Source: Reyranella soli (GTDB lineage: Bacteria; Pseudomonadota; Alphaproteobacteria; Reyranellales; Reyranellaceae). From it: a DNA stretch of 64,000 bases. Positions 16,975 to 25,442 of the stretch are shown in pieces; the first letter of the stretch is position 1, and every line of letters begins with the position of its first letter. A model generated the notes under the pieces. That model saw only the letters and a list, made by a program, of their open reading frames with translations. It did no database searches and was not told the DNA's origin. The stretch is from positions 1-64,000 of the forward strand of contig NZ_BKAJ01000083.1 in the NCBI RefSeq assembly GCF_007992495.1. The letters are read 5' to 3'. The position numbers and the translations under genes are program-made.

Positions 16975-18249
16975 ATGCACGTGATGGTGGATGGATCAGA
17001 GCCAGCCTTCGAAGTCGGTCTTTTCCACACAAAGGTTGACCCGGCAGCCAACGACGACCGCTTCTATCAGGCGCTTGTGCCCTTCGACTCTTTTGATGAC
17101 GTCGTGCGGCGAGATCGATACCGCCCTCTGCCTAGTGACTGGATCATCGCCGTTACGGACGTCAGCCACTCAACCGAGGCTATTGAACAAGGACGGTACC
17201 GCGAGGTGAATACGGCCGGCGCAGCGGTTCTTGCTGCCGTCAGCAATGCACTACCCGACCTCGAGTTTCCGTTCATGTTCGGGGGCGATGGCGCGAGCTT
17301 CGCCGCACCTGGCGCCTACTCGTCCATTATCAAGGACACGTTGGCAAAGACCGCCGCTTGGGCTGAAGACGCATTGGGTCTTACGTTGCGGGCTGCGGTC
17401 ATTCCTATTGCGGACATTCGTGCTCAGCACTTGGACGTCCTGGTAGCCCGTTTCGCACCCTCTTCGAATGTCACCTACGCGATGTTTGCCGGCGGAGGAC
17501 TTGCCTGGGCCGAGCGCAAACTCAAGCAAGGCAGCTACACCGTCCCACGCGCGCCCATGGGAGTAACAGCGGATCTCACAGGTCTTTCGTGCCAGTTTGC
17601 GCCGATCAGTACCAAGCACGGCGTCATCTTGTCTCTTATCGTCGTTCCGCGCGATGATCCGACTTCGTTCGTAGAACTCATACAGGAGGTCCTGCGGATG
17701 CTCCGTTCAGATGATCCCGGCCTACGTCCATTGCCTGCCGAAGGCCCGCTGCCCGCATGGACCGGCGACCATCTTGATCATGCAATAAGGACGGGCAGCC
17801 GAAAGATGCCCTTTGCGTTTCGGGCAGCTAATTGCCTGCGCGCCATCGTGGCGCGAGTGCGCACCTTGCTGGGCTTTCCTATTGGAGGCTCTGATGAAGC
17901 TCGGTTCTGGCGAGAACTTGTGGAGAATACAGACTTCCGAAAGTTCGATGACGGCCTGCGCATGACAGTGGACTGCTCATCTGAACTCGCCGACGTCATA
18001 GACGCACGCTTGGAAGAGGCTCAGCGACAAGGCGCGTGCTTTTTCGGAACGCATCGACAGCTGGCCGCAAATCTTACGTGTTTTGTGCCATCACCCACGC
18101 AAGCCAACCACGTGCACTTCATTGATGGTGCTTCCGGGGGCTACGCCTTCGCTGCGGCCAACTTGAAGCGAAATATTGCAAGCAGCTGCGTTACACGAGG
18201 AGCTCGTGCTTTGGCTGCACATGTCAGACCGATCAGACGCTCCGTCTAG
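16975..18249 (+). CDS. DUF3095 family protein (putative nucleotide cyclase-like)
   Basis: A 424-residue protein matching the DUF3095 pattern: an N-terminal segment FYQALVPFDSFDDVV, then YRPLPSDWIIAVTDVSHST, FMFGGDGASFAAP and the central RFAPSSNVTYAMFAGGGLAWAE. The DWxxAVTDVxxST plus FGGDGAS spacing resembles class III nucleotide cyclases, which is why the family is sometimes annotated as adenylate cyclase; activity is not established. A GAAGGGA ribosome site lies just before ATG 16975. The C-terminal 60 residues contain ACFFGTH and VHFIDGASGGYA. It sits alone, in front of the haem genes. Confidence 0.82.
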   Translation: MHVMVDGSEPAFEVGLFHTKVDPAANDDRFYQALVPFDSFDDVVRRDRYRPLPSDWIIAVTDVSHSTEAIEQGRYREVNTAGAAVLAAVSNALPDLEFPFMFGGDGASFAAPGAYSSIIKDTLAKTAAWAEDALGLTLRAAVIPIADIRAQHLDVLVARFAPSSNVTYAMFAGGGLAWAERKLKQGSYTVPRAPMGVTADLTGLSCQFAPISTKHGVILSLIVVPRDDPTSFVELIQEVLRMLRSDDPGLRPLPAEGPLPAWTGDHLDHAIRTGSRKMPFAFRAANCLRAIVARVRTLLGFPIGGSDEARFWRELVENTDFRKFDDGLRMTVDCSSELADVIDARLEEAQRQGACFFGTHRQLAANLTCFVPSPTQANHVHFIDGASGGYAFAAANLKRNIASSCVTRGARALAAHVRPIRRSV

Positions 18250-18377
18250 GAGTGCTTCGGGTAGGCTCGCTGAGTCCGTGCGGATGAGTGGCGTCGTCAT
18301 AGGCTTCGCAGCGCGTGGTGTCGCGTCTCCTACTACCTACTATGAAAGAGTAAGAGGGAAGGCATGAGGATGAGAGC

Positions 18378-19421
18378 TTGAGCGAGGGCAAGTTCCTGAA
18401 GACCCTGGCCGGGACGCGCTTTCGTACGCCGCCGATCTGGCTGATGCGCCAGGCCGGGCGCTACCTGCCGGAGTATCGCGCCGTCCGGGCGACGACGCGC
18501 TCGTTCCTCGATTTCTGCTACACGCCGGACAAGGCAGTCGAGGTCACCCTGCAGCCGGTGCGCCGCTTCGGGCTCGATGCCGCCATCATCTTCTCCGATA
18601 TCCTGGTGGTGCCCGACGCGCTTGGCCAGAAGGTGTGGTTCGAGGAAGGTGAAGGTCCCAAGCTCGAGGCGCTGACCGACCCCGCCGACTTCGGCAAGCT
18701 CACCCGGGCGCGGCTGCCTGAGAAGCTGGCGCCGGTCTATGAGGCGATCCGCCGGACTCGTGCCGAGCTGCCGCGCGAGACGGCGCTGCTGGGGTTCGCC
18801 GGCGCGCCCTTCACCCTCGCCTGCTACATGATCGAGGGTAGCGGCAGCCGCGACTTCGCCAAGGTGAAGGGCTGGGCCTATCGCCATCCCGATTCCTTCG
18901 GCCTGCTGATCGATCTTCTGGTCGATGCGGTGGTCGATCACCTCGTCAACCAGATCGAGGCCGGCGCTGATGCGGTGCAGCTCTTCGATTCCTGGGCCGG
19001 GGTGTTGCCGGAAGAGCAGCTCTTCAGCTGGTCGCTCGAGCCGATGGTCCGCATCGCCCATGCCGTGCACGCGCGCCATCCCAAGACGCCGATCATTGCC
19101 TTTCCACGCGCTGTGGGTCCGGCGACCCTGATGTATCGCCGCAGCGATGCCTTTGCCGCCCTGTCGATCGATACCGGCATCGGCGCCCATTGGGCGGCGC
19201 GCGAGCTGCAGCCGCATATCTGCCTGCAGGGCAATCTCGATCCATTGATGCTGGTCGCCGGTGGTGCGGCGCTGGAGCGCGAGGCCACCCGCATCCTCGA
19301 CAAGCTCGGGCACGGTCCTTTCGTGTTCAATCTAGGCCACGGCGTCGTGCCGCAAACGCCGCCCGAGCATGTCGCGCAACTGGTCGAGGTCGTGCGCAAC
19401 TGGAAGCCATCTGCGTCGTGA
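18378..19421 (+). CDS. hemE: Uroporphyrinogen decarboxylase
   Basis: A 347-residue enzyme decarboxylating the four acetates of uroporphyrinogen III to coproporphyrinogen III in haem synthesis. It has the diagnostic N-terminal WLMRQAGRYLPEYR, then FSDILVVPDALG with the catalytic aspartate, FAGAPFTLACYMIEG and the C-terminal FNLGHGVVPQTPPEHV. The start is a TTG at 18378 (MSEGKF), since no ATG fits and the domain begins at once; a five-codon ATG mini-frame precedes it. GTGA overlap couples it to hemH. Confidence 0.96.
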   Translation: MSEGKFLKTLAGTRFRTPPIWLMRQAGRYLPEYRAVRATTRSFLDFCYTPDKAVEVTLQPVRRFGLDAAIIFSDILVVPDALGQKVWFEEGEGPKLEALTDPADFGKLTRARLPEKLAPVYEAIRRTRAELPRETALLGFAGAPFTLACYMIEGSGSRDFAKVKGWAYRHPDSFGLLIDLLVDAVVDHLVNQIEAGADAVQLFDSWAGVLPEEQLFSWSLEPMVRIAHAVHARHPKTPIIAFPRAVGPATLMYRRSDAFAALSIDTGIGAHWAARELQPHICLQGNLDPLMLVAGGAALEREATRILDKLGHGPFVFNLGHGVVPQTPPEHVAQLVEVVRNWKPSAS

Positions 19422-20350
19422 AGATCGCGATCATCCTGTTCAATCTCGGCGGGCCCGATTCGCTGGAAGCCGTTCAGCCCTTTCTGCGCAACCTTTTCGG
19501 CGATCCGGCGATCCTGCGCGTCCCCGGTTTCATCCGCGGACCATTGGCGAGCTTTTTAGCTCGCCGGCGTGCGCCGACAGCGCGGGCGATCTACGACAAG
19601 ATCGGCGGTTCCTCGCCTATTCTCGGTCAGACCGAGGCGCAGGCGCGCGCGCTCGAAGAGGCGCTGGGTACCGAGCACGAATGGCGCGGCTATGTCTGCA
19701 TGCGCTACTGGCATCCCATGACCGAGGCCGTCGTGCGCTCGGTCGAGCGCTTCAAGCCCGACCGCATCGTGCTGCTGCCGCTCTATCCGCAATACTCGAC
19801 CGCGACGACCGAATCGTCCTTCAAGGCCTGGAACGACATCGCAAAGTTCAAGGTGCCGGCCAAGATCGTGAAGGACTATCCGACCGAACCGGGATTCATC
19901 GCCGCGTCCGTGGCCCTGCTGAAGGAAGGCCTCGCCCAGGTCGGCAGCGTCCCTCACCGCGTGCTGTTCTCGGCGCATGGCCTGCCCGAGCGGGTGATCA
20001 AGGCGGGCGATCCCTATCAAAGCCAGGTCGAGCAGACGGCCGAGGCCATCGCTGATGCTGTCGGCGATCTCGACTGGTCGGTCTGCTATCAAAGCCGCGT
20101 CGGTCCGTTGAAGTGGATCGGCCCCTCGACCGACGCCGAGATCGCGCGTGCCGGCGCCGACAAGAAGGCGGTCGTGCTCTATCCGCTATCCTTCGTGTCG
20201 GAGCATTCCGAGACCCTGGTCGAGCTCGACATCGAATACCGCCATCTCGCCGACAAGGTTGGCGTTCCGAGCTACATCCGCGTGCCCACGGTCGGCACGC
20301 ATCCAATGTTCATCGCGGGTCTCGCGAGGCTGGTGCGCGATGCTCTATGA
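19418..20350 (+). CDS. hemH: Ferrochelatase
   Basis: A 310-residue enzyme inserting Fe2+ into protoporphyrin IX, the last step of haem synthesis. The GTG at 19418 overlaps the hemE stop and gives the typical start VKIAIILFNLGGPDS. Motifs: LPLYPQYSTATTESS, SAHGLPERVIKAGDPY with the metal-binding histidine, CYQSRVGPLKWIGPSTD and the SEHSETLVELD loop with the partner glutamate. It is slightly short of the usual 340 residues but ends normally. Its stop lies inside the start of what appears to be a truncated hemJ. Confidence 0.96.
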   Translation: MKIAIILFNLGGPDSLEAVQPFLRNLFGDPAILRVPGFIRGPLASFLARRRAPTARAIYDKIGGSSPILGQTEAQARALEEALGTEHEWRGYVCMRYWHPMTEAVVRSVERFKPDRIVLLPLYPQYSTATTESSFKAWNDIAKFKVPAKIVKDYPTEPGFIAASVALLKEGLAQVGSVPHRVLFSAHGLPERVIKAGDPYQSQVEQTAEAIADAVGDLDWSVCYQSRVGPLKWIGPSTDAEIARAGADKKAVVLYPLSFVSEHSETLVELDIEYRHLADKVGVPSYIRVPTVGTHPMFIAGLARLVRDAL

Positions 20351-20374
20351 AATCCTGAAGGCCATGCGCGTCCA
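20340..20374 (+). pseudogene. hemJ: Truncated hemJ-like start
   Basis: Inside the hemH 3' end an ATG at 20340 opens MLYEILKAMRV, which resembles the first residues of HemJ (protoporphyrinogen oxidase, a small haem-binding membrane protein), the gene that often follows hemE-hemH in alphaproteobacteria. After 11 codons the hydrophobic helices expected of HemJ are absent and the frame enters a large palindrome. The match is short, so the identity rests on gene order plus this short peptide. Confidence 0.4.
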
Positions 20375-20409
20375 AGCCGGCCAACGAGGACGTTGGCCGG
20401 CGTGGACGC
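20368..20409. repeat. 42-bp near-perfect inverted repeat at the hemJ break
   Basis: GCGTCCA-A-GCCGGCCAAC (20368-20385) faces GTTGGCCGGC-G-TGGACGC (20392-20409) with one mismatch and a six-base centre GAGGAC. There is no U tract on either side, so it is not a normal terminator. It marks the place where the haem operon stops and unrelated DNA begins. Confidence 0.75.
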
Positions 20410-20760
20410 CACTGCCTTCACGATCGCCCGAACCCGGGCTATGTCCGAGGGTAGGGGGCACACAGGCCATCGGATCGACGCGACGAGACGCTTGACGGCT
20501 TCCTCGAAGTCCGACCGGCCTTGGATGAACTTGTCCGTCCCATCTCGGCCCGTAATCGGCGCCGAGAATGTTTCAAGGACGTGGAAACCCACCTGCTTCA
20601 GCAGGAGCGCCCAACTAGCATCCCAGGCGTTCGATACGCTCGCGGAGCTCAGGTTGGGTCCTGAGGCCTGGGTCTCCCTACTGGCCGGTAGGCCTTGAGC
20701 AGCCACATCATAGCGACCATTGGGCACGCTTTCGGGAATCCCGGAGCGCCGCCGTGACAT
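20410..20760 (-). other. Unrecognised ORF, possible gene remnant
   Basis: A minus-strand frame starts at ATG 20760 (MSRRRSGIPESVPNGRYD) and runs through the palindrome at 20368 into the hemH gene, so its natural 3' end is lost. The middle part (LLKQVGFHVLETFSAPITG, then SDFEEAVKRLVASIRWP) has a plausible protein-like composition, but I do not recognise it. It may be a truncated gene on the far side of the rearrangement. Confidence 0.3.
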
Positions 20761-21256
20761 ATCCTCTCCTTGAGAGCTTTGAGGTCATCGGCCCTTCGGG
20801 TGCTGCGCTTGCCGGTGGATCTTGAGGTCTATCCCCAACAGGAGACCGCTGGCGAGTCCGCGGCAGCTCCTATTCATACTGGTGTGGATGCGCGGTCCTA
20901 AATGCTGCACGACTTAGAAGCTAACTTTTTTCCTCTCCGTCGGGGCATCTCTTTGCCGGGCGGACATAATCCATGCTGGTGTGCTCTTTGTCGGATACTC
21001 GCACTTCGGCACGTCGAATTTTCATTACTGCTCAGCCGAGTGGGCCTGAAGATTGGGCCGCATTGGAATGCGACACCGGAACGATCGCAGACGTGCTGCC
21101 CGAAGAAGACGCGCTCTCTGCACTTACCGCCTGCCGTTTTGCGATGAGCGCCGCCGTGTCGATTGTCCGATTGAGGTCTACGACTTTCCTGAATCGCCCG
21201 GCAGATCGACGAGACTGTTTTTGGGGCAGAACACATAAAACTCAAAAGTGACTGCA
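20761..21256. other. Interval without a recognised gene
   Basis: A plus-strand frame at 20973-21251 (PSGPEDWAALECDTGTIAD, then LPEEDALSALTACR) and an opposing frame cover this stretch. Neither matches a family I know and starts are poor. GC content drops here relative to the neighbours, suggesting imported or eroded sequence. Confidence 0.3.
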
Positions 21257-21763
21257 ATGACCAGTGTTAGAAACCAGGGCCGTCTTCAGATCGCCGAAAA
21301 GGGCGCTGGCTCCCTCTATTTCCTAGCCCTGCTTAGATGGGCTCTGGTTGTTATTTTTCTTTGGTTTGGCGCAATGAAGTTCACTGCGTACGAAGCAGCT
21401 GGCATCGCCCCGTTTATCGAACACAGTCCGATTGTAAGCTGGTTGCACGCCCTATTCGGAACTCAAGGGGCAAGTTACGTTATAGGCATTATTGAGCTGT
21501 CGACCGCAGCGGCTCTCATTCTCGGGGCCTTTCGGCCCACTTTTTCCGTACTAGGAGCGGCGATGTCTGCCGCGACCTATCTTATCACGCTGACGTTCTT
21601 CCTGAGCACGCTTGGTGTAGCAGAAGCGGCGGCGGGCGGATTTCCGGCGATCTCGGCAGCACCGGGGCAGTTCCTTCTCAAGGACCTTGTTTTGTTGGCT
21701 GCATCGCTGTGTCTCCTCTTTGCGTCCATACGGGGCCCGTGGCTCAACGTTCGGAAGTCATGA
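21257..21763 (+). CDS. DUF417 (YkgB/RclC-like) inner-membrane protein
   Basis: A 168-residue protein with four hydrophobic segments (about residues 22-42, 80-98, 105-125 and 142-158). It shows the DUF417 pattern: LRWALVVIFLWFGAMKFTAYEAAGIAPFI-type N-terminal region and an SPIVSWL motif between helices. In E. coli RclC of this family is induced by reactive chlorine, but the function is not understood. ATG 21257 is preferred over GTG 21248. It stands alone, 186 bases ahead of ridA. Confidence 0.85.
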   Translation: MTSVRNQGRLQIAEKGAGSLYFLALLRWALVVIFLWFGAMKFTAYEAAGIAPFIEHSPIVSWLHALFGTQGASYVIGIIELSTAAALILGAFRPTFSVLGAAMSAATYLITLTFFLSTLGVAEAAAGGFPAISAAPGQFLLKDLVLLAASLCLLFASIRGPWLNVRKS

Positions 21764-21948
21764 GATGGAAATCCCTGGTTTACCGATCGCATCTGCGACG
21801 GCGAGCATCTCGCCACGAAGCGACCGCCGGCTGCCGTCCGACAACAGCGCAAAAATACGCCGCCCCTGGTCTCATCGCCTCCGCAGAACTCCGCGATGGA
21901 CAAATGGCTCGGATATCCAGGCCAGCCTACACAACAGGAGATAAGATT

Positions 21949-22407
21949 ATGACGAACACGACCACAGCGACCGGCAAAGAGGCCGCCTATTTCGGTGTGC
22001 CGTGGGAAGATGCTTACGGCTACGCACAGGCGATCAAGATCGGTGACACTATCTATGTTTCCGGCCAGCTCAGCCACGACGACAAGGGGACAATGATCGC
22101 ACCCGCAGCGCTCGATGAATCCGGCAAGCCGGCCGACTTCTCGACGATGGAAGAGCAGATGCGGGTGACCTATGCCAACGCTCGAAAGCTCCTGGCGCGT
22201 TTCGGGGCGTCCCTCGACCACGTGGTGGAAGAGACGCTCTATGTCCTCGATGTCGATGAGGCGTTTGCGGTCGCGGGAAAGGTGCGCAAAGAAGCCTACG
22301 CCACGGCGCGGCCGCAATGCTCCAGCAATCTGATCGGCGTCTCGAGACTCGCCTTTCCTGAGCAGCTCATCGAAATCGCCTTCAAGGCAGTGCTGCCTCC
22401 AGCATAG
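21949..22407 (+). CDS. RidA-family (YjgF/YER057c) protein
   Basis: A 152-residue member of the RidA superfamily, whose archetype hydrolyses reactive enamine/imine intermediates. It shows AIKIGDTIYVSGQLSHD, a central EQMRVTYANARKLLARFGAS and the terminal FPEQLIEIAFKAVL. The archetypal substrate-binding arginine region (..RxAV.....P) is replaced by RPQCSSNLIGVSRLAFPEQ, so it belongs to a sub-branch rather than RidA proper. Start 21949 has an AACAGGAGAT ribosome site. It is probably cytosolic and may serve amine or tryptophan-like catabolism. Confidence 0.85.
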   Translation: MTNTTTATGKEAAYFGVPWEDAYGYAQAIKIGDTIYVSGQLSHDDKGTMIAPAALDESGKPADFSTMEEQMRVTYANARKLLARFGASLDHVVEETLYVLDVDEAFAVAGKVRKEAYATARPQCSSNLIGVSRLAFPEQLIEIAFKAVLPPA

Positions 22408-22642
22408 GCGGACGCGGATAGATCTCCGCTAGGGAGTGTCGGTGGCGGGTGAGGCGCTCTGTGAGACTGGCCGCAAACCCCTCCAGCGTATCGGCCTTGC
22501 CGACATGGGCGTCGTTGGCATCTGGAGGTGTGTCCATCCCTAACCCGTCAAAACAGCGGCCCTGTCGGTAGCCGCCAATGGATGCCCCGCAGAACCGGAG
22601 AACCACCATGGCCCTGACCAGCAGACCATGTGCGACGAGCAG

Positions 22643-22819
22643 CGCAGATCCGGCGCCCCCCGAATATTTCAAGGTCTTCGACAAGGCAGTTGTCTTCCCT
22701 GGTTCGCGCCCTGGGACTGGGCCTTCCTGCGCACCACGCTCGCACATATCGACCTCGAGGACGCGAAGCGCCAGCTCATCCTGTTGTGCCAGAGCTGGTA
22801 CATGCATCCGAACCGCTAG
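22643..22819 (+). pseudogene. Relic of an MGH1-like glycoside hydrolase (mannosyl-oligosaccharide glucosidase family)
   Basis: Two adjacent frames read PEYFKVFDKAVVFP and then PWFAPWDWAFLRTTLAHIDLEDAKRQLILLCQSWYMHPN. The PWxAxWDxAFxxxxLAxxDxxxAKxQLxLxxxxWYMHPN series is characteristic of large bacterial glucosidase-like proteins of the MGH1 group. Only about 55 codons of an 800-900-residue protein are left, with a frameshift near 22700, then a stop right after HPN. It is a dead fragment. Confidence 0.65.
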
Positions 22820-22936
22820 GCGGTCGGGCAGCTCGAACTTCTCCCCGGTTTCGTAGGCAGCATCGGATGTCGCCCGTCCATTCACGCTCGGGAACGAACT
22901 TGAAGGGATAGGCGGACCCCCCGGTGCTGAGATCGG

Positions 22937-23863
22937 CTATCTGATCCTCAGAAGCGGATTTGATGCATGGCGCGACCAGCCTTCCTCACCGGCCAGGACG
23001 TCCAGGCTGAGGGTCGCAAGGTCATCTGCGACCGGATCCACGTCGAGGTCGCCGGATTGGTAGAACATCTTCGCGTATGTGCCGCAGTCGCCGCATATCT
23101 CGACCCTGGCCGCGCCACTATCACCTTTGATTGCTCCCAGTGCCAGGGAGCGCGACTGGCTGCACGTAATGCAAACGGCCCGCACATGGTTCCAGGCCGT
23201 CGCGCAGAGCGAGCAATGCAAGTAGCGCGCGCCGCGAACCTCTCCGGACTCGTTGACGACGCCGCACACAGGCGTGCTGCCGCAACTCGGGCAGAGACCA
23301 CGCCGAGGAAGCAGACGCAACGACGAAACAGGCAAGGACTCCGCCAGGCGCGTGAAATAGACCTGCAGCGCCGCCGCTGTGAAGACAGATGCCCCGACAT
23401 CGGCAGCATCCACGGATCCACGCAGGACGGAATCGGCCAGGGCTTCCTGTCCATCGGCCCCGCTGTCCCGCAGGCTCTCTATCACCAATCGCGCCAACGC
23501 CGGCGCCGGGCCGATGTCGATACCATCAAGCAGCAGGGCGAGGCCTTCGCGCCATATCGGAGCTCGCCGATGGACGCTCGCCGCGATCGGCGGCGTCACC
23601 TCGATCACGTCTTCCGCTTCAGGACGACTTGGGCTGCCGAGGGGGCCCATCACGCCTGCGACGGCGTGCTGCGCTCTTGCGAGGCTCGCCATGAAGTCCA
23701 GCCACTCCGCCATCGGATGACCGGCCGCGAGGGCCGCCAGCCGGGTGGCGGTGCGGCTAAACCTCGTGGCCGGATCGGGAAGGATCACCGCCTGCGGTGC
23801 CTTGACCCCACCATGCGGATTGCCGGTCCACTTGCCGTTGAACAACATTTGTCCTTGTCTCAT
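22937..23863 (-). CDS. fdhE: Formate dehydrogenase accessory protein FdhE
   Basis: A 308-residue cytosolic rubredoxin-like chaperone needed for maturation or folding checks of respiratory formate dehydrogenase before Tat export. Four CxxC pairs occur in the C-terminal half (CPSCGSTPVCG, CSLCATAW, CITCSQSRS, CGDCGTYAK), matching FdhE. The open frame continues far upstream, but the start at 23863 makes an ATGA overlap with the fdhI stop and places homology at the N-terminus. A second ATG at 23848 is possible. Last gene of the fdh operon. Confidence 0.92.
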   Translation of the reverse strand: MRQGQMLFNGKWTGNPHGGVKAPQAVILPDPATRFSRTATRLAALAAGHPMAEWLDFMASLARAQHAVAGVMGPLGSPSRPEAEDVIEVTPPIAASVHRRAPIWREGLALLLDGIDIGPAPALARLVIESLRDSGADGQEALADSVLRGSVDAADVGASVFTAAALQVYFTRLAESLPVSSLRLLPRRGLCPSCGSTPVCGVVNESGEVRGARYLHCSLCATAWNHVRAVCITCSQSRSLALGAIKGDSGAARVEICGDCGTYAKMFYQSGDLDVDPVADDLATLSLDVLAGEEGWSRHASNPLLRIR

Positions 23864-24534
23864 TGTCGCTGTCTCCCGGTACTGACGCGCGGGCGCGGTC
23901 CTTCGGAGCCGCTGGCTGCGAGGCGCCGCAGCCATGCGCGGTGATGCCGCCAGGCCCAGCCCGGCGTCACATATCCCTGAGTCATTGCCCGGACCGAGCC
24001 CCTGACCCAGAGCGCCGCGTAGACATGGACGATCCAGACGACGATTGCCGTCACGGCCAGCAGAGAATGGATCAGGGCGGCAAGGCGCTGCTGTTCGATC
24101 GTCGTATAGGGGGAGAAGTAGGCATCCCAGATCACGATGCCGGTCAAGAACAGGGCCGGGACCAGCAGGGCCATTGCCCAGAACACGAACTTCTGGCCGG
24201 CATTGAAACGATCGACCTCGGGAATCGCACGCTCGTCGTTGCCCAGCACGCTGCCGATGGCACGCATCCAGGCGGCATCCTGCCGGCTCCAGTGATTGTC
24301 TCGCCAGAACTGCACGATCATGCCGGCATAGCTGACCAGCAGGACGATCCCGATCCAAGGATGGATCGCCCGGGTCCACTGCCCACCGCCGAACAATTCG
24401 GAGAGCCAGAACAGCATAGGGTGGAACATGGCCAGCCCCGACAACACCAGCAGCACGAAACAGCCGCCAGTGATCCAGTGGTTGATGCGGGCGGCGGTGG
24501 TGTTGCGGCGGAGCGTTCCCTTCGGGTGGGTCAT
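23860..24534 (-). CDS. fdhI: Formate dehydrogenase gamma subunit, cytochrome b556
   Basis: A 224-residue integral membrane subunit that takes electrons from the iron-sulfur subunit and passes them to quinone. Four hydrophobic helices are visible (about 18-38, 52-72, 112-135 and 150-175), with histidines for haem b in INHWITGG, AIHPWIG and WIVHVYAALW. The segment MFHPMLFWLSELFGGGQWTRAIHPW is typical FdnI/FdoI. The start overlaps the fdhH stop by ATGA and its stop overlaps fdhE, so all four genes are translationally coupled. Confidence 0.94.
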   Translation of the reverse strand: MTHPKGTLRRNTTAARINHWITGGCFVLLVLSGLAMFHPMLFWLSELFGGGQWTRAIHPWIGIVLLVSYAGMIVQFWRDNHWSRQDAAWMRAIGSVLGNDERAIPEVDRFNAGQKFVFWAMALLVPALFLTGIVIWDAYFSPYTTIEQQRLAALIHSLLAVTAIVVWIVHVYAALWVRGSVRAMTQGYVTPGWAWRHHRAWLRRLAASGSEGPRPRVSTGRQRQ

Positions 24535-25442
24535 TTGGGCTCTCCCGAGTCGCGCATCAGGCGTTGAGCTTCTGCGTCATCCTCCGGCTGGACCTCGTTC
24601 CGGCCCACGACGACCCAGTGGAAAAAGCCCGCGAGCGCCGCGGCGGCGATGCCGGCTAGCGCCAGCGGCTTGAAAAGCCCCTTCCACGCCCCGACCAACG
24701 GGCTGATCCGCGGCGCGTCCGGCAATCCGGCATAGAGGGATGGCCGGTCAGCGTGGTGGAGCACGTACATGACATGCGTGCCGCCCACGCCAGGCGGGTC
24801 GTAGAGGCCGGCATTCTGGAAGCCGCGCGAATTGAGATCCGCGATGCGCTCGCCTGCCCACCGCGTCATGTCCGTCTTCGTGCCGAACATGATCGCACCC
24901 GTGGGGCAGGCCTTTACACAGGCCGGTTCGAGGCCCGCCGTGACCCGGTCGGAGCACAAGGTGCACTTGTACGATTTGCGATCGACCGGGTTGATCCGCG
25001 GGATGTCGAACGGGCAACCCTTGATGCAGTAGCCGCAGCCGATGCAATTCGCGCTGATGAAGTCGACGATGCCGTTGGCGTACTGCACGATGGCACCCGG
25101 CGCGGGACAGGCCTTCAGGCACCCCGGGTCCTCGCAGTGCATGCAGCCGTCCTTGCGGATCAGCCATTCGAGGTTGCCCTGCTCGTTCTCCCATTCGGTG
25201 AAGCGCATCAGGGTCCAGGTGCTCGGGTCGAGGTCCATCGGATTGTCGTAAGACCCCTGGAAGCGCCCAACCTCTGACCGCAAGTCGTTCCATTCCATGC
25301 AGGCGCTCTGGCACGCCTTGCAGCCGATGCACCGACTCACGTCGATCAGCTTCGCCACCTCCTGCTCGTGATTGCGGATCGACGGCGGCGTCAGGGTCGA
25401 TGCCGAGCGGCGGATATAGTCCTGAGACTGGAGATCAGGCAT
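24531..25442 (-). CDS. fdhH: Formate dehydrogenase beta subunit, four [4Fe-4S] clusters
   Basis: A 303-residue electron-transfer subunit. Four ferredoxin-type cysteine clusters appear in order: CIGCKACQSACMEW, CEDPGCLKACP, CIGCGYCIKGCPF and CTLCSDRV with CVKACPTGA. A single C-terminal transmembrane helix (LALAGIAAAALAGFFHWVVV) anchors it on the periplasmic side, as in FdnH. The start is at 25442 (MPDLQSQDYIRR), overlapping the fdhG stop by eight bases; the in-frame extension upstream has no family similarity. It has no Tat signal of its own, as is usual, since it is exported with FdhG. Confidence 0.95.
   Translation of the reverse strand: MPDLQSQDYIRRSASTLTPPSIRNHEQEVAKLIDVSRCIGCKACQSACMEWNDLRSEVGRFQGSYDNPMDLDPSTWTLMRFTEWENEQGNLEWLIRKDGCMHCEDPGCLKACPAPGAIVQYANGIVDFISANCIGCGYCIKGCPFDIPRINPVDRKSYKCTLCSDRVTAGLEPACVKACPTGAIMFGTKTDMTRWAGERIADLNSRGFQNAGLYDPPGVGGTHVMYVLHHADRPSLYAGLPDAPRISPLVGAWKGLFKPLALAGIAAAALAGFFHWVVVGRNEVQPEDDAEAQRLMRDSGEPK

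Noticed and set aside
22382..22885. A 167-codon minus-strand frame after ridA
   Set aside because: The plus strand here carries the MGH1 hydrolase relic with specific motifs; the minus frame is its shadow.
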